The notes under the pieces: model-generated
What the model was told of the DNA's origin: nothing
The model's input: the letters and a program-made list of their open reading frames with translations, nothing else
The model's database searches: none
Assembly: GCA_905250885.1 (NCBI GenBank)
Contig: CAJNOQ010000215.1
Coordinates: forward strand, 1 to 62,507
Source of the DNA: Didymodactylos carnosus
Lineage: Eukaryota; Rotifera; Eurotatoria; Philodinida; Philodinidae
Direction: 5' to 3'
DNA: 62,507 nucleotides
In this document: positions 51,745-62,507 of the stretch, one piece after another
How positions within the stretch are numbered: the first letter of the stretch is position 1
Layout of the letters: each line of letters starts with the position of its first letter
Position numbers and translations under genes: made by a program

Positions 51745-54700
51745 ATGTATTGTCGTATATTACCATTGAGAAACCATGAACATCGAAAGTCAATCAAACT
51801 CGTTAGTGAAAATCAGTGTCGATCTAATCTCGATACTGGAGTATGTTTTTACCATTGTTGATAAAAGAACATGACGAGATATAAATTGTTTCATTTCAGG
51901 CAAATTTCAAATTTTCAAAAATCTTTGGCGAAGAGGATACATTACGTGCTATATTTGAACGTTATACACAATCTTCTATAGCGGATTTAATTCGTGGTCA
52001 AAATAGTAAGTACATAACGAATAATTTGGTTATAAACTAAAAAATTTAATTTAATTTCTTTAGATCTTCTCATTGTGAGTGGACGAAAAAAAGCAGGAAG
52101 AAGTGATGTCTTATTTGGTACAAAATCGAATCCAGGTATTATTCCATTAAGTCTTGATACGTTATACAATTCAATTAAAGATCGAATAGCCAATAAATAC
52201 GTGAGTTTAAATAATGAAAACGGAATCACAGGAAAAGTGTTCACGAGAGATTTCGATGTTTTTTAGCATTTCAAGAAAGTTGGCACAGAATTTCGTATAC
52301 AAACCGATGCTGAAGCCATGCTTGACCGTCAAACAAAAGATTTATTGCCAAAAATCCGGCACGATGTTGGTGGTAATATAACAACAATCACCGACAGGTA
52401 AAATTTATATGAAATTATTTGTCTTATAACATAAATTAGTGGTTGTTATCCTTCTAATTTTAGATCACTCATATTAAATGACACAGCGAATGTTTCTGGA
52501 TTAATTGAAGAGAATGTCTATGCTGTTTTATTATCTTGTATTGAAACAACATCGTCGACAGATCTAATGAAAACAATAACCACAAAGGTTAATGAACGAT
52601 CGACCGAATTATTAACAATCGATAATTCGGTTGAGAAAGAAATTGATAATTTAAAGACAGCCAGACGTCAATTCAGTGATATTGCTAAATTACCAGCTAA
52701 TGAACGGTATCCAGTTCGAGCCTACACAATTCGTCTTGTACAGGCAAAAGAAACTGAAAGCACATCGGTAACAGTTTTTAAAAATGATTAAAAATTGAAT
52801 ATCTTTGTTTCTCTCTGATTTAGATTAGCAAACCAACTGTAAGCCAATTGACAATAATCGATCTTCCAACGCGTGATGATAATGAAAACTCAGATGGTAA
52901 GTTGTTTAGATGGTAATATAAAATTCTGTCGTTTTCTTTGATTTTTCTAGATTTCTCGGTTCTTAAACATTGTTTAATGGAAAGAAATCCTGATTCGAAA
53001 CAACACAATATGCAGGTATGTTGCAATAAGAAAAACTGAATTGGCTGATTCTGTTAGTCGTTTGCTAGATTACGTCTGCGGATGTTGTTTAGAGGAAATG
53101 CTGAACAAAATAATAATAATAATCGTGAGGTCGTTTTACAGATTCAAATTCGATTATACGAACAAGTTTTACGTTGATTATAATTGCTATATAGCTTTCG
53201 CCATAATTTTGACGGATTTTTGTGACTTTTCTATTTTTATTTGTATGTTACTTTTACTAAAGATTGTATTTATTTTTCTTGCTAGCTTGAACAGATTTTA
53301 TTTAAACGAAATCATTTATATCATTTTCTTAAAAATCTTCTTTCAAAAGATCATTCATTAGCAGCTATTAAACTACTTGTTTGCGTCTCAGCAGCAGAAG
53401 ACGATGCCATGTCTACTTTAGTAAGTAAAAAACTTTATTTGAGTTTGCAGTGATAAAATTGCTCCTTTTTTTCTTAGAACGATCTGAGATGGGCCATGTC
53501 TCTAAATGCTCGACCACAACTTAATCGACAGGAAGAAAAGATTGACGAACAACGAACATATGTCACAACGACGACAGCATTCATTTCGACAGGGGAGCAA
53601 AAACAGAAGCAACGTCAACCACAACATCGAGTGGCACCAGTAAAACAGAATGCACCCTCTTTACCGTTACTAACCCCTCCACCATCTTCTGGCGGTTGGA
53701 ATAATGCTAAATCAGAATCGACTAAAATTAATTCTCCTTTACTAACACCATTATGCAGACTCGATAGTCGACATTCTGATGCCCATGGTCAAACCGATGA
53801 TTTGAAAAATATGATATTAGCTGAAAGTGATTTGAGTTTATGGCTAAATAAATTAAAAAAAGGATGTAAAGAAAATGGTGAACGTGTACAGGTAATTTAT
53901 TAGAATTTTTATTGCATACTGTTTACCCATTTCTAGGTTCCATTTTATAGGAGTTACATACAAGAGAAAATACGCTGCGTAAGGAATTAGCCACAACGTT
54001 GTATGATATTAGTGAATTACGTCGTTTAAACCAGGAATTTTTAAATAATAACGGACAAACTGATAAAAATAAAATGGGAAATCGTGTAAATGATTTATGG
54101 AAACGTATATGGGGATGTGAAGAAGAACTTAATCGTTTGTATGAAGAAGTAAGTGTTTTTTTATGTTTATCTCGCTGTATTTTCTCTCATCTTTTCCATC
54201 TTATTTTGTAGCGTGATGATCAACTTGCACATCGACGCAAATGTCCAAATTACGCAATTTTTGCTCAAACATTACGTGCAATAAGAGAAATGCTCCATAT
54301 CCAGTCAGAATTACTCAGCAAAACAACAAGAACGCCTATCACACCAACACCAAAAAGAAATGGAGCACTGTTACATCAGTCTCCCGACACCGTATTTGAA
54401 AGAGATTGTTTAGAATCCATTCGAGATGATCCAACTACTCCTTGTAGCGCGACCTCATGGTTTAGTCAGAATTTTGATGAGGAGTAAGTAGTAAATCTTT
54501 TTTCACTATTTACAAGTTCGAACTCAAATCGATTAGATCTTTAGACTGGAACATACGAACCTATTTGTGTATATTTTCTGACATTTTGTTTTTATTAATA
54601 CATATCTGCAACTTCCTGAAATTGTTTCGTCTTGTTTGACCTCGTTATTTTCCAATAAAGTTCACTTTTGTCTAGAGCATATAAGAAACTAACGTTGTAA

Positions 54701-56504
54701 TAGACATAGTACCAGTTATATTGTGAAAATAATTTGATTTATTTCAGAATTAAAGAGAGGGGAACAAATAGAAATTCGGACGCTGTGCCCTTTGAAACAA
54801 ACCAGCGTTCTAATCGAAAAGTTGGTTATGTGAGAAGAACTTCGACAAAATTGAATAGTGCCAGTAGCAATAATCGTATGGTACCGACGTCAGATAAATC
54901 CAGTGTGAGTCAATTTCATACACATTCAATAGAACATCCGCAAACACCGAGTACGTCTGTTAAATATGGACAATCAATTGAGATGAGCAATTCATCTTCT
55001 GTACCAAAGAAACCGCCAAGAGCATCTTGGAATCATCGTACACAATATGGAGTTTCACCTGCACAAACGCTTTATTCCAGCAGATCTCCAAGTGTCCAAC
55101 AGAAACGAGATCAAACAACAGGAACATCATTAAATCAACAAAAACGTTCATTAAGTGTTGATCGTCGATTGCCATTATCCACTAGCAGTAGTCCTCAACT
55201 TGACCGAAAAAGACCATTTTTCCGAATACCATCGAATTCTTCTGGTCAAATATCAAGTAACGAGCGTCAACAACCACCATCATTTCTGAACACACAAAAT
55301 CAGCGAGATGTTCAAACAATGACTGGTAATACGCTCGCATCTGGTCGTCAAATACCAGCAGGTCCCGGTATTCTTCGTAAAAAGCCTTCTGATCGTTTTA
55401 CACCCGAAAATTATCTACCATCATCACGATTACCAACTGCTTCCGATACGCGAGCTATCTATGCTACAATTGATCAACAAACAACTGCCAAAGAACAAGC
55501 AAATATCGATAAATTGCACACGTCATCGTTACTGCCACAATCACAAGATCAGATACAGCAACATCATCAGTTACGTTCAAGTAGTATTGATCGCCGTTCA
55601 CCAACACGTTTTCTTCGACGTCCTCCACCTTTACCTACTCCATTACCTTCCACATCAGCTCCAGAAATAATACGTCCATGTAGACGTTCTTTGATAGAAG
55701 AAGCATTTCCTGAAACTAGACACTCTTCATCGCGAATACAACTAGAGTCACCACAGTCGCCACAACAACATACATCACGTTCTTTGAGTCTTGATCGTCA
55801 TTTATTACGTCTTGGTAAGACTTCACGACAAACATCGCAATCACCACCACAATCCATTCGTCTAGATGGTCTACCATCATTTTCATTTGTGGGAACAGCT
55901 TCGTCTACCAAAACATTGAAGAAAATGCATGAATCTCATATAGCGACGCGCGAAGAAAAGTGGATTAAACATTTATCAAAAGGCGACGAACGAGTGAATA
56001 TTGAAGGTAAGTGGAAATTGAATGTCACTTTTTTAAACGCATATCTTTCATTTATTTGCTTGACAGCTTCTTTTCTCTAAAGTTCATTTGATATTTTCCA
56101 ACATGTTCGCGAAGATTGAAAAGTACACAGTAGTAAAGCAATAAATTCACAATTTGTACTGAACACTTGTTAATATTTCTCTTTTGGTTTATTTAGATGT
56201 GCGGTTTAAAACATTTCTACCAGATCCAAAAATTGTTGATGATATAAATAACATCGATTTGCACAAAGCAAGTAAATATGCGCTGGAACATCGAGCATTG
56301 GGACAAGATGGCCATCCAGTTGTATCACTTTATCATGTGTGTATAACTTACACTTAAATCAATCATAACTTACTAATATTTGTTTTCACTTTTTCATAGG
56401 GTGACATATTAGCAACGTATAAAGGTGGCGCTAGAGTCGTATTTACTAGTGTTGACACCGTTCAAACAGAAAACTTGCTACAAATTACTCAGACCGTGGA
56501 GTAA
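51745..56504 (+). CDS. KIF23: KIF23/MKLP1-like kinesin with degenerate motor (pseudo-motor)
   Basis: KIF23 (MKLP1, ZEN-4, Pavarotti) pairs with a Rho GAP to form centralspindlin, which bundles midzone microtubules in cytokinesis. Fourteen exons join in frame to 1144 residues. The kinesin fold is traceable in order: MYCRILPLR (strand 1), FKFSKIFGEEDTLRAIFERY, NNLLIVSGRK, PGIIPLSLDTLYNSIKDRIA, the KIF23-specific insert EFRIQTDAEAMLDRQTKDLL, AYTIRLVQAKE, KPTVSQLTIIDL, HLYHFLKNLL, IKLLVCVSAAED and MSTLNDLRWAMS. Coiled coil follows (about 430-560), then a long Ser/Pro/Arg-rich region and a C-terminal domain (FKTFLPDP, KASKYALEHR, GDILATYKGGARVVFTSVDT) matching the Arf6-binding end of MKLP1. Nucleotide motifs are lost: the P-loop is G74 RKKAG RS with Arg80 for Lys; switch I (SSRSH) is replaced near 236-243 by NERYPVRA; switch II (DLAGSE) by DLPTRD at 271-276. 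The start may be further upstream. Confidence 0.88.
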
Positions 56505-57000
56505 CTAGAACCGGAGCCAGGAGGTGGGCAAAAAAGGCAACTTAAAATTTCATTATGGTGTACCTCTGATCAGTTCTCTGAAGGTTGAAATTTTTTTCTT
56601 ATTTGAAGATAACGTCCTAATGTTCTGCTGCAAACAATCAAATGTTTATTTACTTTAAATCTTTTCTCTCTCAAAATATTTCTCTAATCCTTCTGCTCAT
56701 CGATACTAGAAATGGTATTATTGTCGGAGCTTATTACTTTTCTCACTGGTAGTCTTATTTCACGGTAGTAATATCAAACCCGTAATAGTAGCAACGGTTG
56801 ACGATCATTTTCTACAGTAAAATTAACCAGAATTCTTCATGAAGTAGTACCGATGATAATTGCTGAAATAATTTTGTTCTCATCCATATTCATCAATAAC
56901 ATTCGTAACAGTTGTATATTGAAGATGTGCTTGATGAATTTTGTATTCTGCCTTTTTATTAGCATAGAACAGTATGTCAAAAGTTTAAAATAAACATAAT
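56505..57000. other. Downstream spacer of the KIF23-like gene
   Basis: Probably 3'UTR at first; nothing else recognised. Confidence 0.4.
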
Positions 57001-57002
57001 GC

Positions 57003-57533
57003 ACAAGGGAAGTTTCCCAAGTGTTACCTTGATTTTTCTTTTAAATTCATTAATTATTGATAGTTTCTGTTGCTGAGCACAAGTCTGACATCGCTTTGTC
57101 TCAATAGAGTGTTTCAAATTTAGAATTTTTAGAAACTTATCACAAACTTTTGTCTAAGTAGAGTCTGCTAGTATTAGATTATAGAGTATATGAAATTATC
57201 TATGTATACAAGATATTCGAACAAGTTTTCATCGAGTTATAAAAATTTCATGGATTCACCTAAAATAAGGATGATCACGATTCCTTTCAGAGAAAAGAAT
57301 TGTAACTCGACGTATACATAGATGTATACATAGATAATTTCATATACTCTATAATCTAGTGCTAGCAGACTCGGTTTAGACAAAAGTTTGTGATAGGTTT
57401 CTAAAGATTCTGAATTTGAATATTCTATTGAGACAAACCGATGTCAGATTTGTGTTCAGCAACAGAAACTATCGATAATTAATTAATTAGTTTACGAGAA
57501 AATTCATGGTAACACGTGAAAGTCTCCCTCGTC
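57003..57533. mobile_element. 530-bp foldback element, about 200-bp arms
   Basis: The left arm (57003-57210) and right arm (57305-57533) are inverted copies: GATAGTTTCTGTTGCTGA, TCACAAACTTTTGTCTAA and ATAGAGTATATGAAATTATC in the left arm each return complemented in the right arm, in mirrored order. About 85 percent or so of positions match by eye. The loop is about 95 bp. No coding capacity. Confidence 0.85.
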
Positions 57534-58399
57534 AGTAAGATGCAAAAAACGCGGTGTACAGATATAGTTCAAGAAAAGAATTTCTGCTTTACCTAAATCT
57601 AGAATGAACATTGAGACTAGTGAAGACGAAGTTTTGAAGATGCCTATTCTTACTGATATCCTGGCAACGGGGCTGGTAATACTATTTGGTAGGAGAATTT
57701 ACGATCGATGTATGATTTAATTTAAAATAACTTAGATATTTTTCATTTTAATGATATTCGATTTGTTTATACTGATTTATATATTATTTTCTATTCGACT
57801 TTATATATAAATCTCACTGATTGTGAAGAGGATTTTTGTTGCTAATATAACTATGTACATACTTATGTTGATGAGAAAGATACAAAACTTTCTCATCTAG
57901 TCAGATATGAAGAAGAGTTTATTTTGTGATTTTTCTTCTTTAATAATCTTTCACACGTTTAAATTTTTTTCCTAAATGTACATTCTCTTCACTTATTAAA
58001 TTTTTTTTTTATATAATTTTACGTGTATTCTTTTATCAACTTGTATTTACTACTTACTTGTTTGTTTTCTATGAAATTGATTTTGTTAGTGTGTTTAGTT
58101 TGTTATTTCACTAATAAACAGGAAAGAGATATACATTAATGTTCCATACAAATATCACTTAAATTTGGGCAACCGATGACGATATACAATTTATGAATTG
58201 TGAGAAAGTACATTAGGCATAATGGATAAGACAATTTTTTCTTCAAGAGAAAAAAAAAAGGATTATTTAAAAAAGAATTTATTCAAGAACTTGCATGAAA
58301 TATTTTCGAGCAATTACAAATTGTTTCAGTTCCTAATATAGAATGTTTGTTCTGTATGCCAGTTTTGCGAAAGAAACCATCATTTTTATCCTTACGAGA

Positions 58400-59269
58400 T
58401 GTCACCATCCATTTTCAATGATATTTTGTCGGTTGATAGAGGATAGTGTTCTGATCAAAACCCTAAAAGGATTTACTCCCATAGTACTTCTTTCAAAAGT
58501 GATAATTTTTTTTGTTTGCTTTTATATAAAGGAAACATCGTAATACGAAAATTTTTGTATCTCGATAAAAACAGTGAATTAAGGGCAGTACAGACACAGG
58601 TATACTCCAAACAGACACGAGCGGACAACTGCTCACTTTGATGTGCACGGATTTTTCAGAAAAATATTTTAAATTTTTTGAGTCATAAAATTTAGCGAAA
58701 AAAACAGTAGACGCTTTCACTTTTATTTGACTAATAAATAGGAAGAAATATATTTTCTTATTTCGTGCGAAATAACATAAAGACAGTTGATAAAAACCCA
58801 CAGATAAGAAAGAGTAGAAAACGTCTATGATACATAAGAGAAAATGTTTTTATCTACACGGACACGGACACGGACAAACACGAGGAGCGAAAAACGTCCA
58901 CAGACAAGTACTCTCGATAGGGTCATGGACAGAATAATCTTACCCGTGCAAATTTCTATTCGGAATACAGATTTTCTGTTTTCTTTAACCAAGAAAAAAT
59001 CTTCAATAACTCAGTATGTAGACAAGTTGAAAGTTCGAAAATTGATAGACCACAAATAGCGTTAAGAAATAAAAAATTGAGCTCTTAATCGCTGTTTTTA
59101 CCGAGATACAAAAATTTTCATGTTACGATGTTTTCTGATATAAACAAACAAAAAAATTTATCACTTTTGAAAGAAGTGCAATGAGAGAGTAAATTCTTTT
59201 AGAGTTTTTATCAGGATACTATCTTCTATCAATCTATCACACAATATCATTGAAAACGGAGAATGACAC
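58400..59269. mobile_element. Long-inverted-repeat element with 500-bp centre
   Basis: Arms of about 185 bp (58400-58584 and 59080-59269) are inverted copies with scattered changes: ACTTCTTTCAAAAGTGATAA and AAAATTTTTGTATCTCG are shared exactly. The centre of about 500 bp contains a CGGACA run (58859-58877) and no protein I recognise. It may be a deletion derivative of a DNA transposon with long inverted ends. Confidence 0.82.
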
Positions 59270-59974
59270 AATTCGAACAATTCCCTTGTTAGAAAAATTT
59301 CGTTTAGTTTAGATTTCTATCTTATATCATACGTTGAGTATCATGAAAATCGTTTATGATACTCTAGTCATGTGCAAAGCATCTAAGAAGAGGAAAATCA
59401 TGTTTTGATACAACCTAGGACCGAGATCTTTTTGCACAAATATGTCGAAAAACAATCGTATAAAAACTTTAACGAGTTATTTCCTTCATACTAAACTATA
59501 TTATTAGAATAAGATAAATTTTTTCTTTATATAGATTTATGAATAATACCATCCCTGTTTTAGCGTTTTAGTTTTGAACTAATTCTTCGTCAATGAACGT
59601 ATGTATTTTATTAATTTTTTTTTATATGTATACCGAAGTGAAAGTTATATAAAAAAAGCATCAGGACACTGGAGATCAAAAAAGTTAAAAATAAGTAAAT
59701 TTCATTAAAAAGAAAAAACACTTTTCTAAATAAAGGAATATTTAAGCACAAAACAATTTTTGATGTTGAGAGAGGCTTTGAATTTTTTTCAACTGTATTG
59801 TGCTATTTATTGTTCATGATAAATAGAGTGGTGTTCATTTTTATATGTGTGTGTGTATTTTTATTTTTGTTGTCATCGTTGTGTTTTATTTTGTGTTTGA
59901 ATAACAGGTACAAAAATATGAATATATATATCTGAACAGGTACGTTATTGTTTTTTTAATTAAGATTTTTCAAC
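59270..59974. other. Gene-free AT-rich stretch
   Basis: Nothing recognised except a GT run near 59847-59855. The right end is likely the 3'UTR of the small membrane protein gene. Confidence 0.4.
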
Positions 59975-60544
59975 TTAGACACTGTGCATCATTCGACGAA
60001 CAAAGATGTAAAAGAATGATGCTACTAACAAAACATTGATTCCAACATTTAATTTTGGTACCCCATTGTTATTGTTCTGGTCTAGATTGTTAACTATTTT
60101 ATATTCGTCAAGAAGTTTTTCTTAAAAAAAAGAAAAAGAAAGAAGAAGTAGTATAAATGGTGTTTAAATTCATAATTGTACAACAAACAGTTTACTTACT
60201 TGCATAGGCTGTTATTGCTATAACAGTTGCAAATAAACCAAGTGCTCCAATAGCAGCTAAACACAACAGACAACCAAGTGTACCACCTAAGGCTCCCAAT
60301 GTCCCAGCAAGTGCACCTGATCCAGCCGCTGATCCGACTCCTGCTCCCATTCCTGGAGCCATAGGACCAATAGGTCGGCCGTAATAGGGCCGAGTATAGG
60401 GAGCTCTTGGTGCATAAAATGGTCTAAATGTAAAAAATTAACTTTTTTAAGAAAATATAGATATTAAAAAGTAAATTATTTTATTTACCGTGCTGACCGA
60501 TACCCCACTCCACGAGTTCCATATGGCCTTGGGACGTAAGACAT
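59975..60544 (-). CDS. Small two-helix membrane protein, function unknown
   Basis: Three exons (60489-60544, 60200-60423, 59975-60120) join in frame to 141 residues. The N-terminal 45 residues are rich in Tyr, Pro, Arg and Gly (MSYVPRPYGTRGVGYRSAR, then RAPYTRPYYGRP), a probably disordered cytosolic or structural stretch. A long Gly/Ala/Leu hydrophobic segment follows (about 53-93: ALAGTLGALGGTLGCLLCLA, then AIGALGLFATVIAITAYA), then a polar linker and a second hydrophobic helix (VGINVLLVASFFYIFV) ending RRMMHSV. I do not recognise a family. Just upstream of the ATG there is a splice acceptor, so the 5'UTR is probably split. The 115 bp beginning 255 bp upstream of the ATG is repeated in inverted form at the window's right edge. 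Confidence 0.8.
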
Positions 60545-60798
60545 AATGATGTTTAACTATATCTAAAAATGATTTAGTATAGAATATTTTTCAGAAGAGT
60601 GACCATTATTTGATGCCAATACTTTTTTTTTGAAGGACAATAGAAAAGATTTATATCCCATATATTTATTATACAGAAAAATACTTACATAGAAACTACC
60701 GTATTAAAAGGTATCGTTGACGGGACCGTACAATATATTATCAATAGGAAAGTATAGATTGCTAATGAAAATAAGATTTTTACATAAAAAAAGATTTT

Positions 60799-60913
60799 CT
60801 TTTGTCGGTGACTATCAAATACAAGTATAAATGCCCACACATGTGTTTACACATGATATTCGATTAATATTTAGTGAAAAATTTATCTATCCTTACCAAT
60901 CGATTTTTTTCTT
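60799..60913. repeat. Left copy of a 115-bp perfect inverted repeat
   Basis: This segment, starting CTTTTGTCGGTGACTATCAA, is identical in reverse complement to 62393-62507. It lies in the upstream region of the small membrane protein gene. Confidence 0.97.
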
Positions 60914-61083
60914 TATTTGATCTTCATGGTTGCTTGAAAAAATGAGAAAAAAAGTAACGAACGATTTAGCTAAATCCGAATTATATTTTTTCTTTTGTAA
61001 TGACACCACTCTTTTCCTATGAACGCCTCTTTTTTGCCACTTTTGCACTTACTTTTCACTATATATTAAGATAGAAAATGAAA

Positions 61084-61100
61084 GAGAGAGAGAGAGAGAG
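61084..61100. repeat. (AG)n microsatellite
   Basis: About eight uninterrupted AG units. Confidence 0.9.
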
Positions 61101-62353
61101 ATGAATATACATTAGCCAAACTTCTTTTGTTATTGTCAGGAATCCATCCAGCCTCGGATTCTTAAGAAAAAATATTCGATGAAGTTACCTTCAAATCCCT
61201 ATTTCTTTTTTTTTGTGTGCTATGCATGATTAAACCTAGTCGAAAATTCCGGGATGATACACAAGTACTTTGTGTGTATTATCCTACATAGCTTTTTCTT
61301 ATTTCTACTCATACAATATTTCTCGAAAATGAACCAATTTTTTACATAATTTTAGGTAGTGATATCATGCCTAGTATGAATGCGCGTCAACGAAATAACG
61401 GAAGAATCAAGCATTCTTGTTATCATTATATCTATGTTTGTAGAGGGAACGGACAATTATAAAACCTAAAAGAAAATCCTCTCAATTTTCGGCGAATGAA
61501 AGAATTACTTGTTTTTAAGTTTTTCTGTAAAGAATTTAGAGTTAATGATTTATCTAACTAAATTTTCCAAATGTTTAAATTCATTCTTAAAATTGAAAAT
61601 TTGTCTTATATTACAAATTTTATAATCACATGAAACTTACTTTAATAATTATTTAATGTATATTTATAAAATTGATAACTATATTCTGTTTGAGTACAGA
61701 AACTCTCGTGTTCTAATTTTGTTACAAAAATTTTGTTTTTCTTTAGAAATCTTTTAGTCTGACTTAGATGATCCATCTATCCTTTGTCATTCTTAATTAA
61801 CTAGAGTAAATATAAATATATTTTCAATTTATTTTCTTTTTCGTTGTTTCCCAATTCTATTTGAATGAAATTAGAAATAAATATGAATAGTGGTCACTCA
61901 GAAGTCAAAATCATCACATACTTCTCGTAAAAAAAAAATGCTCCTTAGGATTAGTGCTACAATTAATGAAAACCTAGACTCGAAGAGATAAACCATTTCT
62001 GTACTTTCGCTATGAATATTATTCTGTTCTAAGTTTTTGAGAGCGATTTTATTTGATGTGAAATCGATTTTCAGCCATTTGTACACTAAAAAAAAGAATG
62101 TTTTGAAATGCAAATTTCTTGTAAAAATGTGGATAATCTTAAGCTTTTTGCAGAAGATTTCTACAGTATTAAAAGTATTAGTCTTTATAAACCGATTACC
62201 AATACCGTTCAGACTATCAAAATAATGAAATAGAGTAATGTAACGCTTGACTACTTCAATATTCAATGAAGAAATACCGATTTATACATTTAGCGTCAAA
62301 AAAATTATGTACAAATAAATATTATAATAATTCGACAAGGTGAGAGAAAAAAA

Positions 62354-62363
62354 AAGAGAGAGA

Positions 62364-62392
<29 letters not shown>
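62354..62392. repeat. (AG)n microsatellite with ACAG interruptions
   Basis: AG units interrupted twice by ACAG, abutting the right copy of the inverted repeat. Confidence 0.9.
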
Positions 62393-62395
<3 letters not shown>

Positions 62396-62507
62396 AAAAA
62401 AATCGATTGGTAAGGATAGATAAATTTTTCACTAAATATTAATCGAATATCATGTGTAAACACATGTGTGGGCATTTATACTTGTATTTGATAGTCACCG
62501 ACAAAAG
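62393..62507. repeat. Right copy of the 115-bp inverted repeat, cut by the window end
   Basis: Exact reverse complement of 60799-60913 up to the last base of the window, so the true repeat is longer than can be seen. Confidence 0.97.

Larger units (their letters stand above)
60914..62392. other. Spacer between the inverted repeat copies
   Basis: 1.48 kb without a recognised gene, with (AG)n microsatellites at 61084-61100 and 62354-62392, the second lying directly against the right repeat copy. If the inverted repeat is part of a large palindrome this is its centre. Confidence 0.6.

Overview
The window is nuclear DNA of an animal. It is very AT-rich, with compact genes split by short GT-AG introns (mostly about 45-100 bp) and clearly metazoan proteins (SMG7, NF-YC, cornichon, a LAP protein, a centralspindlin kinesin). 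The small introns, divergent proteins, gene-poor stretches full of small palindromic transposon remnants and a long inverted repeat at the right edge are what I would expect of a bdelloid rotifer (Adineta/Rotaria type). That assignment is inference from style, not from a marker gene. Exon joins below were made by hand; nearly every multi-exon model closes in frame, which is the main support for them.

Left part, 0-9 kb, all on the minus strand: a mitochondrial [2Fe-2S] ferredoxin (FDX2 type), two tandem NF-YC histone-fold genes (the second shortened to a polyQ end) and a 594-residue LAP-family leucine-rich-repeat protein with no PDZ domain. At 10.9-15.2 kb on the plus strand is SMG7 (nonsense-mediated decay). 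A 6 kb gene-free stretch with odd repeats follows, including three copies of one 15-bp palindrome. At 21-29 kb on the minus strand are mitochondrial methionyl-tRNA formyltransferase (a MITE lies in its largest intron), CNIH4 (139 residues) and a lamin-like intermediate filament protein with a nuclear localisation signal but no Ig-fold tail or CaaX box. At 34-35.6 kb is an hnRNP A/B protein, and at 42.4-43.8 kb an unrecognised protein with one RRM and a coiled coil.

From 29 to 62 kb the spacers are a transposon graveyard: a hAT element with a perfect 8-bp target duplication that carries a second palindromic element inside its transposase, a TTAA-flanked piggyBac-type element, a TA-flanked Tc1/mariner-type element with a GC-rich core, a broken non-LTR retrotransposon and several foldback palindromes.

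The most notable gene is at 51.7-56.5 kb: a 14-exon homologue of the kinesin KIF23/MKLP1 that keeps the family layout from motor to C-terminal domain, but whose P-loop, switch I and switch II motifs are all degenerate, so it looks like a pseudo-motor. Near the right edge is a small two-helix membrane protein; the 115 bp starting about 250 bp upstream of its start return as a perfect inverted copy that runs off the end of the window, which suggests a gene-scale palindrome.
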